Shown: positions 51,716-59,732, counted from the first letter of the stretch. The stretch: 64,000 nucleotides of DNA from Sphaerisporangium melleum (GCF_014646695.1 NZ_BMNT01000043.1:854-64853), one strand, 5' to 3'. Notes: a model not told the origin generated them from the sequence alone. Numbers and translations: made by a program.

Positions 51716-52108
51716 ATGCCGGGAAAGCAGGAACTGCCGTCGACCCTTGAGCGCTCGCCGAAGAAGGCCCAGGAGACGTGGATCAAGGCCCATGACTCGG
51801 CCGTCGAGACCTATGGCGAGGGGCAGCGGGCGCACCGCACGGCGTTCGCGGCGCTGAAGCACGCGTTCGAGAAGGTCGGCGACCACTGGGAGGCCAAGGG
51901 CAAGAAGGGGCCGTCCGACGCGCAGGCGCGGCGCAGCACCCCGAAGCCGGGCAAGACCGCGGAGGGCGTCGACGCCAACGCCAGCAAGAAGCACCTGGCC
52001 GAAGTGGCCGCCCGCCTCGGCATCCAGGGCCGTTCCAAGATGGACAAGGAGCAGCTCGTGGACGCCATCAAGAAGGCCAACCGCAAGGCGACCGCCAAGG
52101 CCCGCTGA
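51716..52108 (+). CDS. ChaB-domain protein with C-terminal Rho_N/SAP-like helix pair
   Basis: A 130-residue basic protein. Residues 3-65 form a ChaB domain (LERSPKKAQETWIKAHDSAV; AFEKVGDHWEAKG), a linker follows, and the last 40 residues are a Rho N-terminal-like module (KKHLAEVAARLGIQGRSKMD) with a Lys-rich end that could bind nucleic acid. The actinomycete form of ChaB is usually this two-part protein; its role is unknown. AAAGGAGGG stands just before the ATG. A GGGTAA element at 51617-51622 lacks a well-placed -35. Confidence 0.88.
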   Translation: MPGKQELPSTLERSPKKAQETWIKAHDSAVETYGEGQRAHRTAFAALKHAFEKVGDHWEAKGKKGPSDAQARRSTPKPGKTAEGVDANASKKHLAEVAARLGIQGRSKMDKEQLVDAIKKANRKATAKAR

Positions 52109-52494
52109 CCCGCCGGGCGGCCCATGCCGCTCGAACGATGAGGGCACGCGGAGCACTTTCACGCGATGGAACGGGGACGTCCGGCCGGCCGCCGCACTCG
52201 GCGGCGCCGGCCGTCCGTTCGCGCCATATCGGCATGTCCCCCGCGTCCGGTGGTGCGCCATGTGAACCCGTTCCCGGCGGGTGAGCGCCGCCGGTCTGTT
52301 CGGCTCCGCTCGCCGAGTTGTGTACATCCGCCGGCCCGCCTGCCCTGGGAGGGCCCGTTCGCGTGTCCGGCCCCGGGGCTTGCTCCTGGCGTCCCCGGTT
52401 CTTCCTTTGTGGCCCGCCGGTCCGTCCAGCCTGTTCTGGGCTTCTTCGACGATGGCCGGAGACGGTCACTCGCTGGTGCCGCCACAGAAACCCC

Positions 52495-52519
52495 GTTAGA
52501 GCCCTTCCGGCAGGGGTAG
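52495..52519 (+). promoter_or_regulatory. Sigma-B-like promoter of the LEA-like gene
   Basis: GTTA, 15 nt and GGGTAG lie 29-53 nt upstream of ATG 52548, one base off in the -35 and one in the -10. The rest of the 52109-52547 gap (439 bp) shows no gene; small frames in it lack ribosome sites and coding character. Confidence 0.45.
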
Positions 52520-52547
52520 CTGAGGGGCCACGGCAAAGGAGGACACC

Positions 52548-52979
52548 ATGGCGAATACCACTGATCGCGCGCAGTACGCGCTCTCCGAGGTGAAGAAGAA
52601 CGCGGGCGACCTCGCGGCCACCGCCGGCGACAAGGCCGGGGTGCTGGCTTCCAAAGCCGGTGAGAAGGCCGGCGATCTCGCGGCCAAGGCGAGCGAGAAG
52701 GCCGGGGATCTGGCCGTCAAGGCGGGGGACATGGCCGGGGAGTTCGCGGTGAAGGCGGGCGACAAGGCGAACGAGCTGGCCGCCAAGGCCAAGAGCAGCG
52801 ACCTGGCCGGCCGGGCGGGAGAGCTCGCCGACAAGGCGCGTTCGCAGATGCCCGACGAGATGCGCGACGCCGCCGACAAGGTCGTGACCAAGGCCAGGAC
52901 CCGCCCGTGGGCGACCGCCGCGGTGGCCGCCGGCGCCTTCCTCGTCTGGCGGATGCTGCGGCGGAAGAAGCAGTCGTGA
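52548..52979 (+). CDS. LEA-like 11-mer-repeat protein with C-terminal membrane anchor
   Basis: A 143-residue protein. Residues 19-84 are six consecutive 11-residue repeats (AGDLAAKASEK theme), as in group 3 LEA and apolipoprotein-like amphipathic helices. A helical stretch follows, then one hydrophobic segment (PWATAAVAAGAFLVWRML) and a basic RRKKQS end, as in tail-anchored ElaB/DUF883-like proteins. It may protect membranes or DNA under desiccation or osmotic stress. AAAGGAGG is 4 nt before the ATG. It overlaps the DUF4235 gene. Confidence 0.8.
   Translation: MANTTDRAQYALSEVKKNAGDLAATAGDKAGVLASKAGEKAGDLAAKASEKAGDLAVKAGDMAGEFAVKAGDKANELAAKAKSSDLAGRAGELADKARSQMPDEMRDAADKVVTKARTRPWATAAVAAGAFLVWRMLRRKKQS
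52602..52799 (+). repeat. Six 33-bp units encoding LEA-like 11-mers
   Basis: Six in-frame units of exactly 33 bp encode AGDLAATAGDK, AGVLASKAGEK, AGDLAAKASEK, AGDLAVKAGDM, AGEFAVKAGDK and ANELAAKAKSS. Confidence 0.9.
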
Positions 52980-53239
52980 AGAAGCTCGCCTACCGGTCCG
53001 TGGGCGCGCTCTCCGGCATGGCCGGCGGCTTCCTGTCCAGCCTGATCTTCAAGCAGGTCTGGAAGCTGATGGCCGGCAAGGATGACGCCCCGCAGGCCAC
53101 CTCCAAGGAGTACGGCTGGGGCGAGGTCCTGCTCGCCGCCGCCGTCCAGGGCGCCATCTTCGGCCTGGTGAAGGCGGCGATCGACCGGGCGAGCGCCGAG
53201 AGCGTGGAGAACGCGACCGGCGAGTGGCCCGGCACCTGA
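52976..53239 (+). CDS. DUF4235 family membrane protein
   Basis: An 87-residue protein with two hydrophobic segments (GALSGMAGGFLSSLIF; GEVLLAAAVQGAIFGLV) and the family motifs KQVWKLMAGKDDAP and KEYGWGEV. The function is unknown. GTG 52976 overlaps the stop of the LEA-like gene, so the two are co-translated and probably share the sigma-B-like promoter. Confidence 0.9.
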   Translation: MKKLAYRSVGALSGMAGGFLSSLIFKQVWKLMAGKDDAPQATSKEYGWGEVLLAAAVQGAIFGLVKAAIDRASAESVENATGEWPGT

Positions 53240-53262
53240 TCCATTCGCGTACACGGCCATCG

Positions 53263-53315
53263 ACACGGCACCCTCTGCCGGCGGAGGAGACTCCGCCCCG
53301 CGGAGGGTGCCGTGT
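53263..53315. terminator. Branched hairpin between convergent genes
   Basis: A perfect 13-bp outer stem (ACACGGCACCCTC with GAGGGTGCCGTGT) encloses a 7-bp stem GGCGGAG-GAGA-CTCCGCC. It lies 23 nt after the DUF4235 stop. Confidence 0.85.
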
Positions 53316-53317
53316 TC

Positions 53318-53397
53318 GGTGCGAGGCCGCTCGGACTTCCCGGAGTGCGGCGCCGGGCCCGGTGGAGGGACTTCCGGGAGTGTGGTGCGAGGCCGCT
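53318..53397. repeat. Direct repeats in the 53240-53572 gap
   Basis: GGTGCGAGGCCGCT occurs at 53318-53331 and again at 53384-53397, a period of 66 bp. Imperfect copies of GGACTTCCCGGAGTG lie between and after them. No gene is seen in this convergent 333-bp gap. Confidence 0.6.
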
Positions 53398-53572
53398 GGA
53401 ATGCCTCTGGGAGTGGAAGTGGGCCGCGAGCCCTCAGGCGCGACCGGCTGATCGAGCCCCGGGCACGATCGGCTGGTGGTCTTCGGTGATGCGCGCGGGT
53501 TCGTCCGTGAGCTGGTGCGGGAAACGCCGAGGGCGGCGCCGGAGGGCGCCGCCGGGGGTCGGCGTCGGAGCG

Positions 53573-54595
53573 TCAGCGCCTGGAGGTCAGGGCGGCCACG
53601 GCCGCCGCGGCGCCGAGACCGAGGCCGGTCAGGACCAGGCCGCGGTGCTGGGAGAGCCACACCTGGACGCTGTGGCCCTTGGAGCGCTGGTCGAAGCTCC
53701 CGTGGGCGCCGTAGTCGCGGTCCTCGTCGGCGGGCTCCCACAGGTTGGCCACGCCGGTCGGACGCTTCTCGTCGGTCTGCTGGGACTGGACCCCTGTCCG
53801 GGCGAGATAGCGGTCGATCAGGCCGGGGGCGACGCGCTCGCCGAGGATGGTGCCCACCGTGCTGCCGCCCACCCAGTACTCCCGCCGTGCCGGATGCTCG
53901 GCCGCGTACACGATGGCCTGGGCGGCGACCTCCGGCTGGAAGATCGGCGGCACCGGCTGGGGGTGGCGGCGCAGCCGCGAGAGCACCCAGTCGAACTGCG
54001 GCGTGTTCACCGCCGGCAACTGCACCATGGTGATCTGGACGTCGCTCTTCTCGTGCAGCAGCTCGGTGAGGATCGCCTCGGTGAACCCCTTGATGGCGTG
54101 CTTGGCCCCGCAGTAGGCGGACTGGAGCGGGATGCCGCGGTAGGCGAGGGCGGACCCCACCTGCACGACGGTGCCGCGGTTGCGCGGCCGCATCCGGCGC
54201 AGGGCGGCCCGGGTGCCCCACACGTAGCCGAGGTAGGTGACGGCGGTGGTCCGCTCGTACTCGGCCGGCTCCACCTGCGTGAACGGCGCGAAGACCGAGG
54301 AGAAGGCGACGTTGATCCACACGTCGATCGGGCCGAGTTCCTTCTGGATCTCGTCGGCGACGGTCTCGACCTGCTCGTGGTCGGCCATGTCGGCCGGGAA
54401 GACCTTGGCCGTCCCGCCTTCGCCGCCGACCTCGACCGCGGCGGCGGCGAGCCCGGTCTCGCCGCGGGCGATGAGCGCCACCTTGGCGCCCTTCTCCCCG
54501 AGCATTCGTACCACCGCGCGCCCGACGCCGCCGCTGGCGCCGGTCACCACGACGACCTTGTCCTTGAGGTCCTTCAGCGTGTCTTCCTTCGGCAT
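53573..54595 (-). CDS. Short-chain dehydrogenase/reductase with C-terminal anchor
   Basis: A 340-residue SDR. The NAD(P) site is VVVTGASGGVGRAVV, the NNAG-like position reads NVAFSS, and the catalytic Ser-Tyr-Lys set is GSALAYRG and SAYCGAKHA. After the 250-residue SDR core the protein continues for about 90 residues and ends with a hydrophobic segment (GLVLTGLGLGAAAAVAAL) and TSRR, suggesting a tail anchor. The substrate is unknown. ATG 54595 (MPKEDTLKDL) follows the small membrane protein gene by 11 nt, so they form an operon. Confidence 0.9.
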   Translation of the reverse strand: MPKEDTLKDLKDKVVVVTGASGGVGRAVVRMLGEKGAKVALIARGETGLAAAAVEVGGEGGTAKVFPADMADHEQVETVADEIQKELGPIDVWINVAFSSVFAPFTQVEPAEYERTTAVTYLGYVWGTRAALRRMRPRNRGTVVQVGSALAYRGIPLQSAYCGAKHAIKGFTEAILTELLHEKSDVQITMVQLPAVNTPQFDWVLSRLRRHPQPVPPIFQPEVAAQAIVYAAEHPARREYWVGGSTVGTILGERVAPGLIDRYLARTGVQSQQTDEKRPTGVANLWEPADEDRDYGAHGSFDQRSKGHSVQVWLSQHRGLVLTGLGLGAAAAVAALTSRR

Positions 54596-54606
54596 GTCCC
54601 GCCCTC

Positions 54607-54861
54607 TCATCCGGTGGATCTCGGCCCGCGGCCGAGGCGGCGCTGGCGGCGAACGGCGAACACGACGTCCACGAGGGCGATCAGAGCGATCACGCCGAGG
54701 ACGGCGGCCACCACCGTGGCCTTGGCCACCAGGGCCAGCGTCCCGAGTGCCAGCGCGAGGAAGATCACGAACGAGGCGAGCCGCAGGTGGATGATGTCGC
54801 GTGGTGTCGCCGTCACCATCGGCTTGCCGGTTTCCGACCGCTGTTCCGGTGTCTCACTCAT
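54607..54861 (-). CDS. Small two-helix membrane protein
   Basis: An 84-residue protein with a polar N-terminus, two hydrophobic helices (LASFVIFLALALGTLALVA; VVAAVLGVIALIALVDVVF) and a basic tail. It loosely resembles DUF6343-type proteins, but I am not sure. ATG 54861 is chosen; an ATG at 54915 has a stronger ribosome site but would lie upstream of a GGGTAT element at 54893-54898 that could be the -10. It precedes the SDR gene in one operon. Confidence 0.65.
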   Translation of the reverse strand: MSETPEQRSETGKPMVTATPRDIIHLRLASFVIFLALALGTLALVAKATVVAAVLGVIALIALVDVVFAVRRQRRLGRGPRSTG

Positions 54862-55054
54862 TGTCGGCGCCCCTTTCCGGTGAACGTTCCCCATACCCGA
54901 CAAATCAGACGTCATGTGCCCTCCCGCAGCGGCGCCGTCATCGGCCGGCGCGGACAACTCGCCTCCGCCGCCGATGCTCGATGCCCGATGTCACGGCGCG
55001 CCGGCCCTGTTCAGCTACCGTCGGCACGCGCTTCCAAACCTCCGCCCACCCAGC

Positions 55055-55951
55055 TCAGCGGCAGGACACCGACAGGACCTCGCGGATGCCGGACGACACC
55101 TCCGCCACGGTCACCGCCCGGGTGTCGGCGCCGTGCGCGAGCGCCCGGTGCCAGGGCCGGTCCGCGGGCGGGCCCCACCGGGCAGGGGAGTCCGGACCGA
55201 AGATCACCACAGAGGGCACGCCGTACGCCGTCGCGAGATGCGCCACCCCGCTGTGCGTGGCCACCACCAGTCGCGCGCCGGAGACCAGGGCGCACTGCTC
55301 CCGCATGGACGTACGCCCGGCCAGCACGCGGTGCGGGGCCAGCCCCGCCAGGGCCGCGACGAGCAGCGCGAGCGGCCGCTCCCGCCGTGTGCCGGTGACC
55401 ACGACCCGCATGCCTTCCTCGGTCAGCGTCCGCGCGACCTCGGCGAACCGTTCCGCGGGCCAGCGTCGCGCCGCGTCGCGAGATCCCGGGTGGATCACCA
55501 CCGAGCCGGGGGCGGGGTTGGCGACCAGCGGCACGGGCAGCGCCAGGTCACCGGGGTCGGCCCGCGAGCCGTACCACGAGACGAGCCGGCACCACCGGTC
55601 GACCTCGCGCTCGCCCTCCTCCCAGCGGGGGCCCTTCAGCCGCGGGACGGCCGGGTCGGCGAATCCCCAGAGCCGCCGCGGCCGCAGTTCCAGCAGCATG
55701 TGCGTGCTGCGCGGCCCCGGCCCGTGCATGTTCACCGCCACGCCCGGCCGCTGGGCGTCCCATTTCAGCTCCTCCAGCCCGCGCACCGGGACGAAGCCCT
55801 CGACCGCACCGGTCAGCACGGCCAGATCCCGTAGCTCGCCGGGCGCGGCCAGCACCACGTTCAGCCCGCCCCGGCGCAGTGCGCGCAGGGCGGGGACGGC
55901 GGTCAGCAGCCCGCCGACGCCGAGCGCGCGCAGCACCAGGGCGACCGTCAT
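55055..55951 (-). CDS. Family 9 glycosyltransferase (ADP-heptose:LPS transferase-like)
   Basis: A 298-residue GT-B enzyme. LRALGVGGLLTAVPALRALR at the N-terminus and IHPGSRDAARRWPAERFAE plus THSGVAHLATAYGVPSVVIF in the C-terminal half are diagnostic of GT9. As Gram-positive bacteria have no LPS, it probably transfers sugars to another glycan or lipid. ATG 55951 is chosen; the frame upstream is not supported. The 54862-55054 gap shows nothing. Confidence 0.9.
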   Translation of the reverse strand: MTVALVLRALGVGGLLTAVPALRALRRGGLNVVLAAPGELRDLAVLTGAVEGFVPVRGLEELKWDAQRPGVAVNMHGPGPRSTHMLLELRPRRLWGFADPAVPRLKGPRWEEGEREVDRWCRLVSWYGSRADPGDLALPVPLVANPAPGSVVIHPGSRDAARRWPAERFAEVARTLTEEGMRVVVTGTRRERPLALLVAALAGLAPHRVLAGRTSMREQCALVSGARLVVATHSGVAHLATAYGVPSVVIFGPDSPARWGPPADRPWHRALAHGADTRAVTVAEVSSGIREVLSVSCR

Positions 55952-56142
55952 CGTCCCGCCGTCCCGCGGTCCGGGATCTTCACCGTTTCTCCTCCACTCC
56001 GGGCGATCGCACCGCGGCGCGAACGTCCGGCGGCGGACCCCAAGGGCGCGACTATCCTCGAAGGAGAGGACCAAACCTCCCCGGTTTCGCGCCCTGAACG
56101 AGGGGCATGGCGAGACCATTCATGCGATGGGAGGGGGAGACG

Positions 56143-56424
56143 ATGTCCCACGAGGCTCCACACCATGTCGCCCCAGGTCACGACGCTCCGCACTACCTGG
56201 CCGCCCGTGTGCAACGGGCCCTGGCCGAGGACGAGCGCACCTACGAGCTCGGGATCCGGGTGGACATCAGAGGCGACCAGCTCTTCCTGCGCGGCCAGGT
56301 GGAGTGTGACGAGCGCAGGCGGCTGGTGGCCGCCGTGGCCGAGGACACCGCGCCCGGCCTGCGCGTCCACAACGAGGTCACCGTGGTCGAGGTCAGAGAG
56401 CCCGGAGAGGAGGAGGCCCTGTGA
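56143..56424 (+). CDS. BON-domain protein
   Basis: A 93-residue protein with a His-rich N-terminus (HEAPHHVAPGHDAPHY) and one BON-like domain (VQRALAEDERTYELGIRVDI; DQLFLRGQVECDERRRLVAA; LRVHNEVTVVEV). BON domains often contact membranes or lipids in stress proteins. GAGGGGGAGA stands before the ATG. The stop overlaps the metallophosphoesterase start (GTGA). Confidence 0.85.
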   Translation: MSHEAPHHVAPGHDAPHYLAARVQRALAEDERTYELGIRVDIRGDQLFLRGQVECDERRRLVAAVAEDTAPGLRVHNEVTVVEVREPGEEEAL

Positions 56425-57152
56425 GGATCAGAGTCGCTGCCGTCGGAGACGTCCACCTCGGTGAGGACCTTCGGGGGAGGTACCGCCGCAGGCTGGACGG
56501 CATCGAGGAGCGGGCGGACGTCCTGCTGATCGCGGGTGACCTGACCCGGCACGGTACGCCCGAGGAGGGCAGGGTCGTGGCGGACGAGTTCCGTGACCTG
56601 CCCATCCCCGTGGTCACCGTGCTCGGCAACCACGACTACCAGTCCGACGCCGAGGACGAGATCGTGGCGCTGCTCCGCGACGCGGGCATCCGCGTCCTGC
56701 AGGACGACTCCACCGTCATCCAGTGCGGTGACCTGCGGCTCGGCGTGGTGGGCGGCAAGGGGTTCGGCGGCGGCTTCGCCGGCAAGTGCGCCAGCGAGTT
56801 CGGCGAGCCGCAGATGAAGGCGTTCGTCCGGCACACCAGGGAGATCTCGGAGCTGTGGCACAAGGCCCTGAAGGGCCTGAACACCGAGCACCGGGTGGTG
56901 CTCAGCCACTATTCGCCGGTCAAGGACACCCTGGCCGGCGAGCCGCTGGAGATCTATCCGTTCCTCGGCAGCTATCTGCTCGCCGAAGCGGTCGACGCCG
57001 AGGGCGCCGACCTGTTCATCCACGGGCACGCGCACTCAGGAGTGGAGAAAGGGCTCACCCCGGGCGGGGTGCGCGTCCGCAACGTGGCGCTTCCCGTGCT
57101 GCGCCGGGCCTACGCCGTCTACAGCCTGAGCGGCGAGGAGACCGAGAGCTGA
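56421..57152 (+). CDS. Metallophosphoesterase coupled to the BON gene
   Basis: A 243-residue calcineurin-like phosphoesterase with all metal motifs: VGDVHLGEDL, IAGDLTRHG, VLGNHDYQSD, LSHYSPVKD and IHGHAHSG. The substrate is unknown. GTG 56421 overlaps the BON stop, which suggests the two proteins act together, perhaps at the membrane. Confidence 0.92.
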   Translation: MRIRVAAVGDVHLGEDLRGRYRRRLDGIEERADVLLIAGDLTRHGTPEEGRVVADEFRDLPIPVVTVLGNHDYQSDAEDEIVALLRDAGIRVLQDDSTVIQCGDLRLGVVGGKGFGGGFAGKCASEFGEPQMKAFVRHTREISELWHKALKGLNTEHRVVLSHYSPVKDTLAGEPLEIYPFLGSYLLAEAVDAEGADLFIHGHAHSGVEKGLTPGGVRVRNVALPVLRRAYAVYSLSGEETES

Positions 57153-57208
57153 ACCGGCCCCCGTCACGCCGCCACCTGGTGGCGTGACGGCCCCTCGTGG
57201 AGCGCACA

Positions 57209-57246
57209 GCGAAACGGCGGACCGGATGACCGGTCCGCCGTTTCGC
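57209..57246. terminator. Perfect 17-bp hairpin between convergent genes
   Basis: GCGAAACGGCGGACCGG pairs perfectly with CCGGTCCGCCGTTTCGC around an ATGA loop, between the metallophosphoesterase gene and the GPGG gene. It probably works in both directions. Confidence 0.85.
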
Positions 57247-57252
57247 GTCGGA

Positions 57253-57280
57253 CACGCCTCGCCGCACGCGACGAGGCGTG
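57253..57280 (-). terminator. Hairpin after the GPGG gene
   Basis: CACGCCTCG pairs with CGAGGCGTG around a 10-nt loop, ending one base from the GPGG stop codon on the minus strand. Confidence 0.55.
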
Positions 57281-57281
57281 G

Positions 57282-57431
57282 CTAAGGATGAAAAATGCTG
57301 ACGCCACCGGGACCGACGAGCAGTCCGACGACGATGAGGACGATGCCCCAGAGGAGATCGCGACGAGCCAGGATGACGTAGATCCCGGCGATGACCAGTA
57401 CGACGGCGATGAGCCAAAGAAGTGTACCCAT
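57282..57431 (-). CDS. GPGG-motif small membrane protein (49 aa)
   Basis: A 49-residue protein read directly from the minus strand: start MGTLLWLIAVVLVIAG, a basic turn ARRD, a second helix LLWGIVLIVVGLLV and the end GPGGVSIFHP. The two-helix layout and the C-terminal GPGG motif match a known actinobacterial family of tiny membrane proteins of unknown function. An in-frame ATG two codons upstream is an alternative start. Two hairpins follow the gene. Confidence 0.88.
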   Translation of the reverse strand: MGTLLWLIAVVLVIAGIYVILARRDLLWGIVLIVVGLLVGPGGVSIFHP

Positions 57432-57555
57432 GGGCATCCCACTGCCCTGACAAATGCCCTCTTAACGTCCTAGAGGATCAACATTTTTTAAGGGCGGAGC
57501 AATGGAAGTCCCCTGGTGGACGGCCGGTTCCGCGCAGGGCGGCGCCCCCGCTCCT

Positions 57556-58128
57556 TCACGGTGTCCCGGCCCGCCCGCCGTCGTCCCCCGCGCGGCGGTC
57601 ACCCACCCCGCCGTCCCGGTGGAGGGACAGCAGCGGCTGTACGAACCACAGCCAGGCGCTCAGCGCCGCCACCCCGCCCGCGAGCAGCGCCGCGGGCAGC
57701 GAGCCGAGGAACGACTCCACGACCAGTCCGGTCGAGCACGTCATGGAGATCGCCAGCGCGACGCCCCCCACGACCCCGAGCCGGTTGGCCCGGTGCAGCA
57801 TCGGCTCCTTGAGTGAGCTGCGGAACAGGACCCGATGCTGCGTCGCCGGCGCGATGAAGCAGATGGACGCGACCGCGGCGCTCAGCATGGCGATGTAGAA
57901 CAGCCATCGGCCCGCGTGGTCGACCTTCTCGAAACCGGCGGAGAAGGGCAGGGTGAGCAGGAAGGCGAACAGCACCTGCACGCCCGTGCCCGCCACCCGC
58001 ATCCCCTGGAGCAGCTCGCCGAGCTCGCGGTCCACCCGTTCCTTGTGCGTCTCGTCGGACTCCTGAGCCGGGCCGGTGTCACCGTTCACCGCCGCACCAC
58101 CGTGCCCCGTCGCATCGCTGAGTGTCAT
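57556..58128 (-). CDS. DUF6328 family membrane protein
   Basis: A 190-residue protein with an acidic, polar N-terminus (about 30 residues) and four hydrophobic segments. RVAGTGVQVLFAFLLTLPFS and IAPATQHRVLFRSSLKEPML are typical of DUF6328, a family of unknown function. The ATG overlaps the stop of the small gene upstream, and the three genes 58951 to 57556 form one minus-strand operon under a sigma-B-like promoter. Confidence 0.87.
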   Translation of the reverse strand: MTLSDATGHGGAAVNGDTGPAQESDETHKERVDRELGELLQGMRVAGTGVQVLFAFLLTLPFSAGFEKVDHAGRWLFYIAMLSAAVASICFIAPATQHRVLFRSSLKEPMLHRANRLGVVGGVALAISMTCSTGLVVESFLGSLPAALLAGGVAALSAWLWFVQPLLSLHRDGGVGDRRAGDDGGRAGTP

Positions 58129-58373
58129 GTCCTGCTTCTGTACCCTTCCCGGCGGTGCGCCCGGGCCGCCCGCCGTCCGATCACCAGCACCGCCCCGAGC
58201 GACGCGTAGGACAGCGCGCCCATCAGCAGAGTCGCCCACAGCACTCCCGCCGCACTGGCCACCACGGTCAGCAGGGTGGAAACGGCCAGCGCGGCCAGGG
58301 CGTACCCGAGCCATCTGCCGTAGGGGTTCTTCTGTAAGAGCCGCAGCGGACCGCTGAAGGAGATCTCCGTCAT
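58125..58373 (-). CDS. Small two-helix membrane protein
   Basis: An 82-residue protein with two hydrophobic segments (YALAALAVSTLLTVVASAAG; LWATLLMGALSYASLGAVLV) and a basic C-terminus. No family is recognised. It overlaps both neighbours by 4 nt, so it is translationally coupled between the DUF1360 and DUF6328 genes. Confidence 0.8.
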   Translation of the reverse strand: MTEISFSGPLRLLQKNPYGRWLGYALAALAVSTLLTVVASAAGVLWATLLMGALSYASLGAVLVIGRRAARAHRREGYRSRT

Positions 58374-58951
58374 CGCTCCTCCTTTCTCTCGCCATCGCCG
58401 GAGCCGTCGCGCCGGTCGCCCTGGTCGCCCTGGGGTGGTCCCTCGGCCGCCTGCATGAGGGTCGCGTACCCGAGCTGCAGCCAGTCGGAGATCGCGACCG
58501 CGGACATGGTGGCCCCCGCGAGGCGGGTGAGACCGGGCGCCCAGACCATGCCGGCGGCGTACGCGGTCGCCACCCACTGCGCGATGCAGAACGGGCAGGT
58601 CACCAGCTCGCCGACCGCGTGCCGCAGGCCGTGGCCGCGGACCTCCTCCCTCAGTTCGGCAGGCCCGCTCACCCCGGCGTACCGTGTGAAAGGTGCCCGG
58701 AGCGGGCTCGTGACCGGGTCCTTGGTGATGGTTCGGGAGAGCCGATGCGTGCTCACACCCATCAGAAGCAGGTCCAGAACGGCGATCCGCCGAGGCGGGC
58801 GGGCGCCGGTCAGTTTGCCGAGCGCCACGAGCCCGGCCACCGCGCCGCCGTAGACGGTGAGGACGCGCAGGTAGGAACCGAGCGGCCGATCCGTACCGTT
58901 CTCGTAGGCCCGTTCCTCCTTGCGCAATGTCTTGGTGAAATCGGTCGTCAT
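58370..58951 (-). CDS. DUF1360 family protein
   Basis: A 193-residue membrane-associated protein with the DUF1360 features LLMGVSTHRLSRTITKDPVT, SPLRAPFTRY and LVTCPFCIAQW, a Cys pair that could bind a metal or form a disulfide. The C-terminal tail is charged (DRRDGSGDGERKEER). It is related to spore-coat and stress proteins of other Gram-positive bacteria; the role is unknown. First gene of the operon, only about 10 nt after a sigma-B-like -10 element. Confidence 0.88.
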   Translation of the reverse strand: MTTDFTKTLRKEERAYENGTDRPLGSYLRVLTVYGGAVAGLVALGKLTGARPPRRIAVLDLLLMGVSTHRLSRTITKDPVTSPLRAPFTRYAGVSGPAELREEVRGHGLRHAVGELVTCPFCIAQWVATAYAAGMVWAPGLTRLAGATMSAVAISDWLQLGYATLMQAAEGPPQGDQGDRRDGSGDGERKEER

Positions 58952-58961
58952 AGGTCGCCGC

Positions 58962-58986
58962 CTACCCCCGCGCGGCGCGGCCATGC
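58962..58986 (-). promoter_or_regulatory. Sigma-B-like promoter of the DUF1360 operon
   Basis: On the minus strand GCAT, 15 nt and GGGTAG precede the DUF1360 start. This matches the loose GNNT-N14/16-GGGTA pattern but not the stricter GTTT. Confidence 0.35.
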
Positions 58987-58991
58987 CCAGC

Positions 58992-59016
58992 GTTTGGCCT
59001 TGATCCGGACGGGTAC
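58992..59016 (+). promoter_or_regulatory. Consensus sigma-B-type promoter of the nucleotidyltransferase gene
   Basis: GTTT, exactly 15 nt and GGGTAC form a full match to the actinomycete sigma-B consensus GNNT-N14/16-GGGTAC/T. The TTG start of the nucleotidyltransferase gene is 37 nt downstream. It is back to back with the promoter of the DUF1360 operon. Confidence 0.68.
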
Positions 59017-59053
59017 GGGAGATCTCCCGCCGTCGCTCTCATGGGGGTGAGCC

Positions 59054-59656
59054 TTGGGAAGCCATACGCATGAGGTCACCGACGCGATCATCGACACGCT
59101 GAAACGCGCCGGGTCCGCATTGAAGGCGGAGGGCGTGCGATTCGCCCTCTGCGGAGGGTGCGCGGCGTACGCCAGAGGAGCCGCGCCGTCACTGCACGAC
59201 GTCGATTTCGCCCTGGTGGAGGAGGACGTGCCACGCGCCCTCGAAACGCTGAGGGAGATGGGCTTCCGCACCGCGAAGCCGCCGGAGGACTGGCTGGTCA
59301 AGGCGTTCGACGAGGGCGACCGGCTGGTCGACCTCATCTTCCGGATCCACGAGCGGCCGATCACCCCTGCCATGATCGCCAGAGCCGAGATGATCAACAC
59401 CGCCGCGCTGAGCCTGCCGGTGCTGGACGCCACCGACCTGGTGATCTCGTGGATCCTGCCCATGTCCGAGCACAGCTGCGACTACGGGTCGATCCTGCCG
59501 CAGGTGCGCGCTCTGCGGGAGCAGGTCGACTGGGACCGGGTCGCGGTGGTCGTCTCGACGTCCCCGTACGCCTCGACGTTCCTCACCCTCCTGGACCGCC
59601 TGGGCGTCGCCTGCCCCAAGCCGCCGCCGGAGCACGCCGACACCTCCTGGCCCTGA
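59054..59656 (+). CDS. Nucleotidyltransferase-fold protein
   Basis: A 200-residue protein. VRFALCGGCAAYARG and LHDVDFALVEEDVP match the GG...DxD core of minimal nucleotidyltransferases of the AbiEii/MNT type, and LVDLIFRIHERPI supplies a third acidic position. It has a C-terminal helical half. A toxin role, as in AbiE systems, is not supported because no antitoxin lies beside it. The start is TTG 59054 with GGGGGTGA upstream. It is preceded by a consensus sigma-B-type promoter. Confidence 0.78.
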   Translation: MGSHTHEVTDAIIDTLKRAGSALKAEGVRFALCGGCAAYARGAAPSLHDVDFALVEEDVPRALETLREMGFRTAKPPEDWLVKAFDEGDRLVDLIFRIHERPITPAMIARAEMINTAALSLPVLDATDLVISWILPMSEHSCDYGSILPQVRALREQVDWDRVAVVVSTSPYASTFLTLLDRLGVACPKPPPEHADTSWP

Positions 59657-59684
59657 CCCGGCCGTCCCGGCGAAGAACGACCGA

Positions 59685-59732
59685 GCCGCCCGCGATCCCG
59701 GCCCGAAGCGCAGGGCCGGGATTGCGGGCGGC
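59685..59732 (+). terminator. 20-bp hairpin after the nucleotidyltransferase gene
   Basis: GCCGCCCGCGATCCCGGCCC pairs with 59713-59732 over 20 positions with one G-U pair and an 8-nt loop. Confidence 0.8.

Noticed and set aside
59054-59656. AbiE-type toxin-antitoxin system
   Set aside because: The protein has a nucleotidyltransferase core, but no adjacent antitoxin-like gene exists and the promoter looks like a stress promoter.
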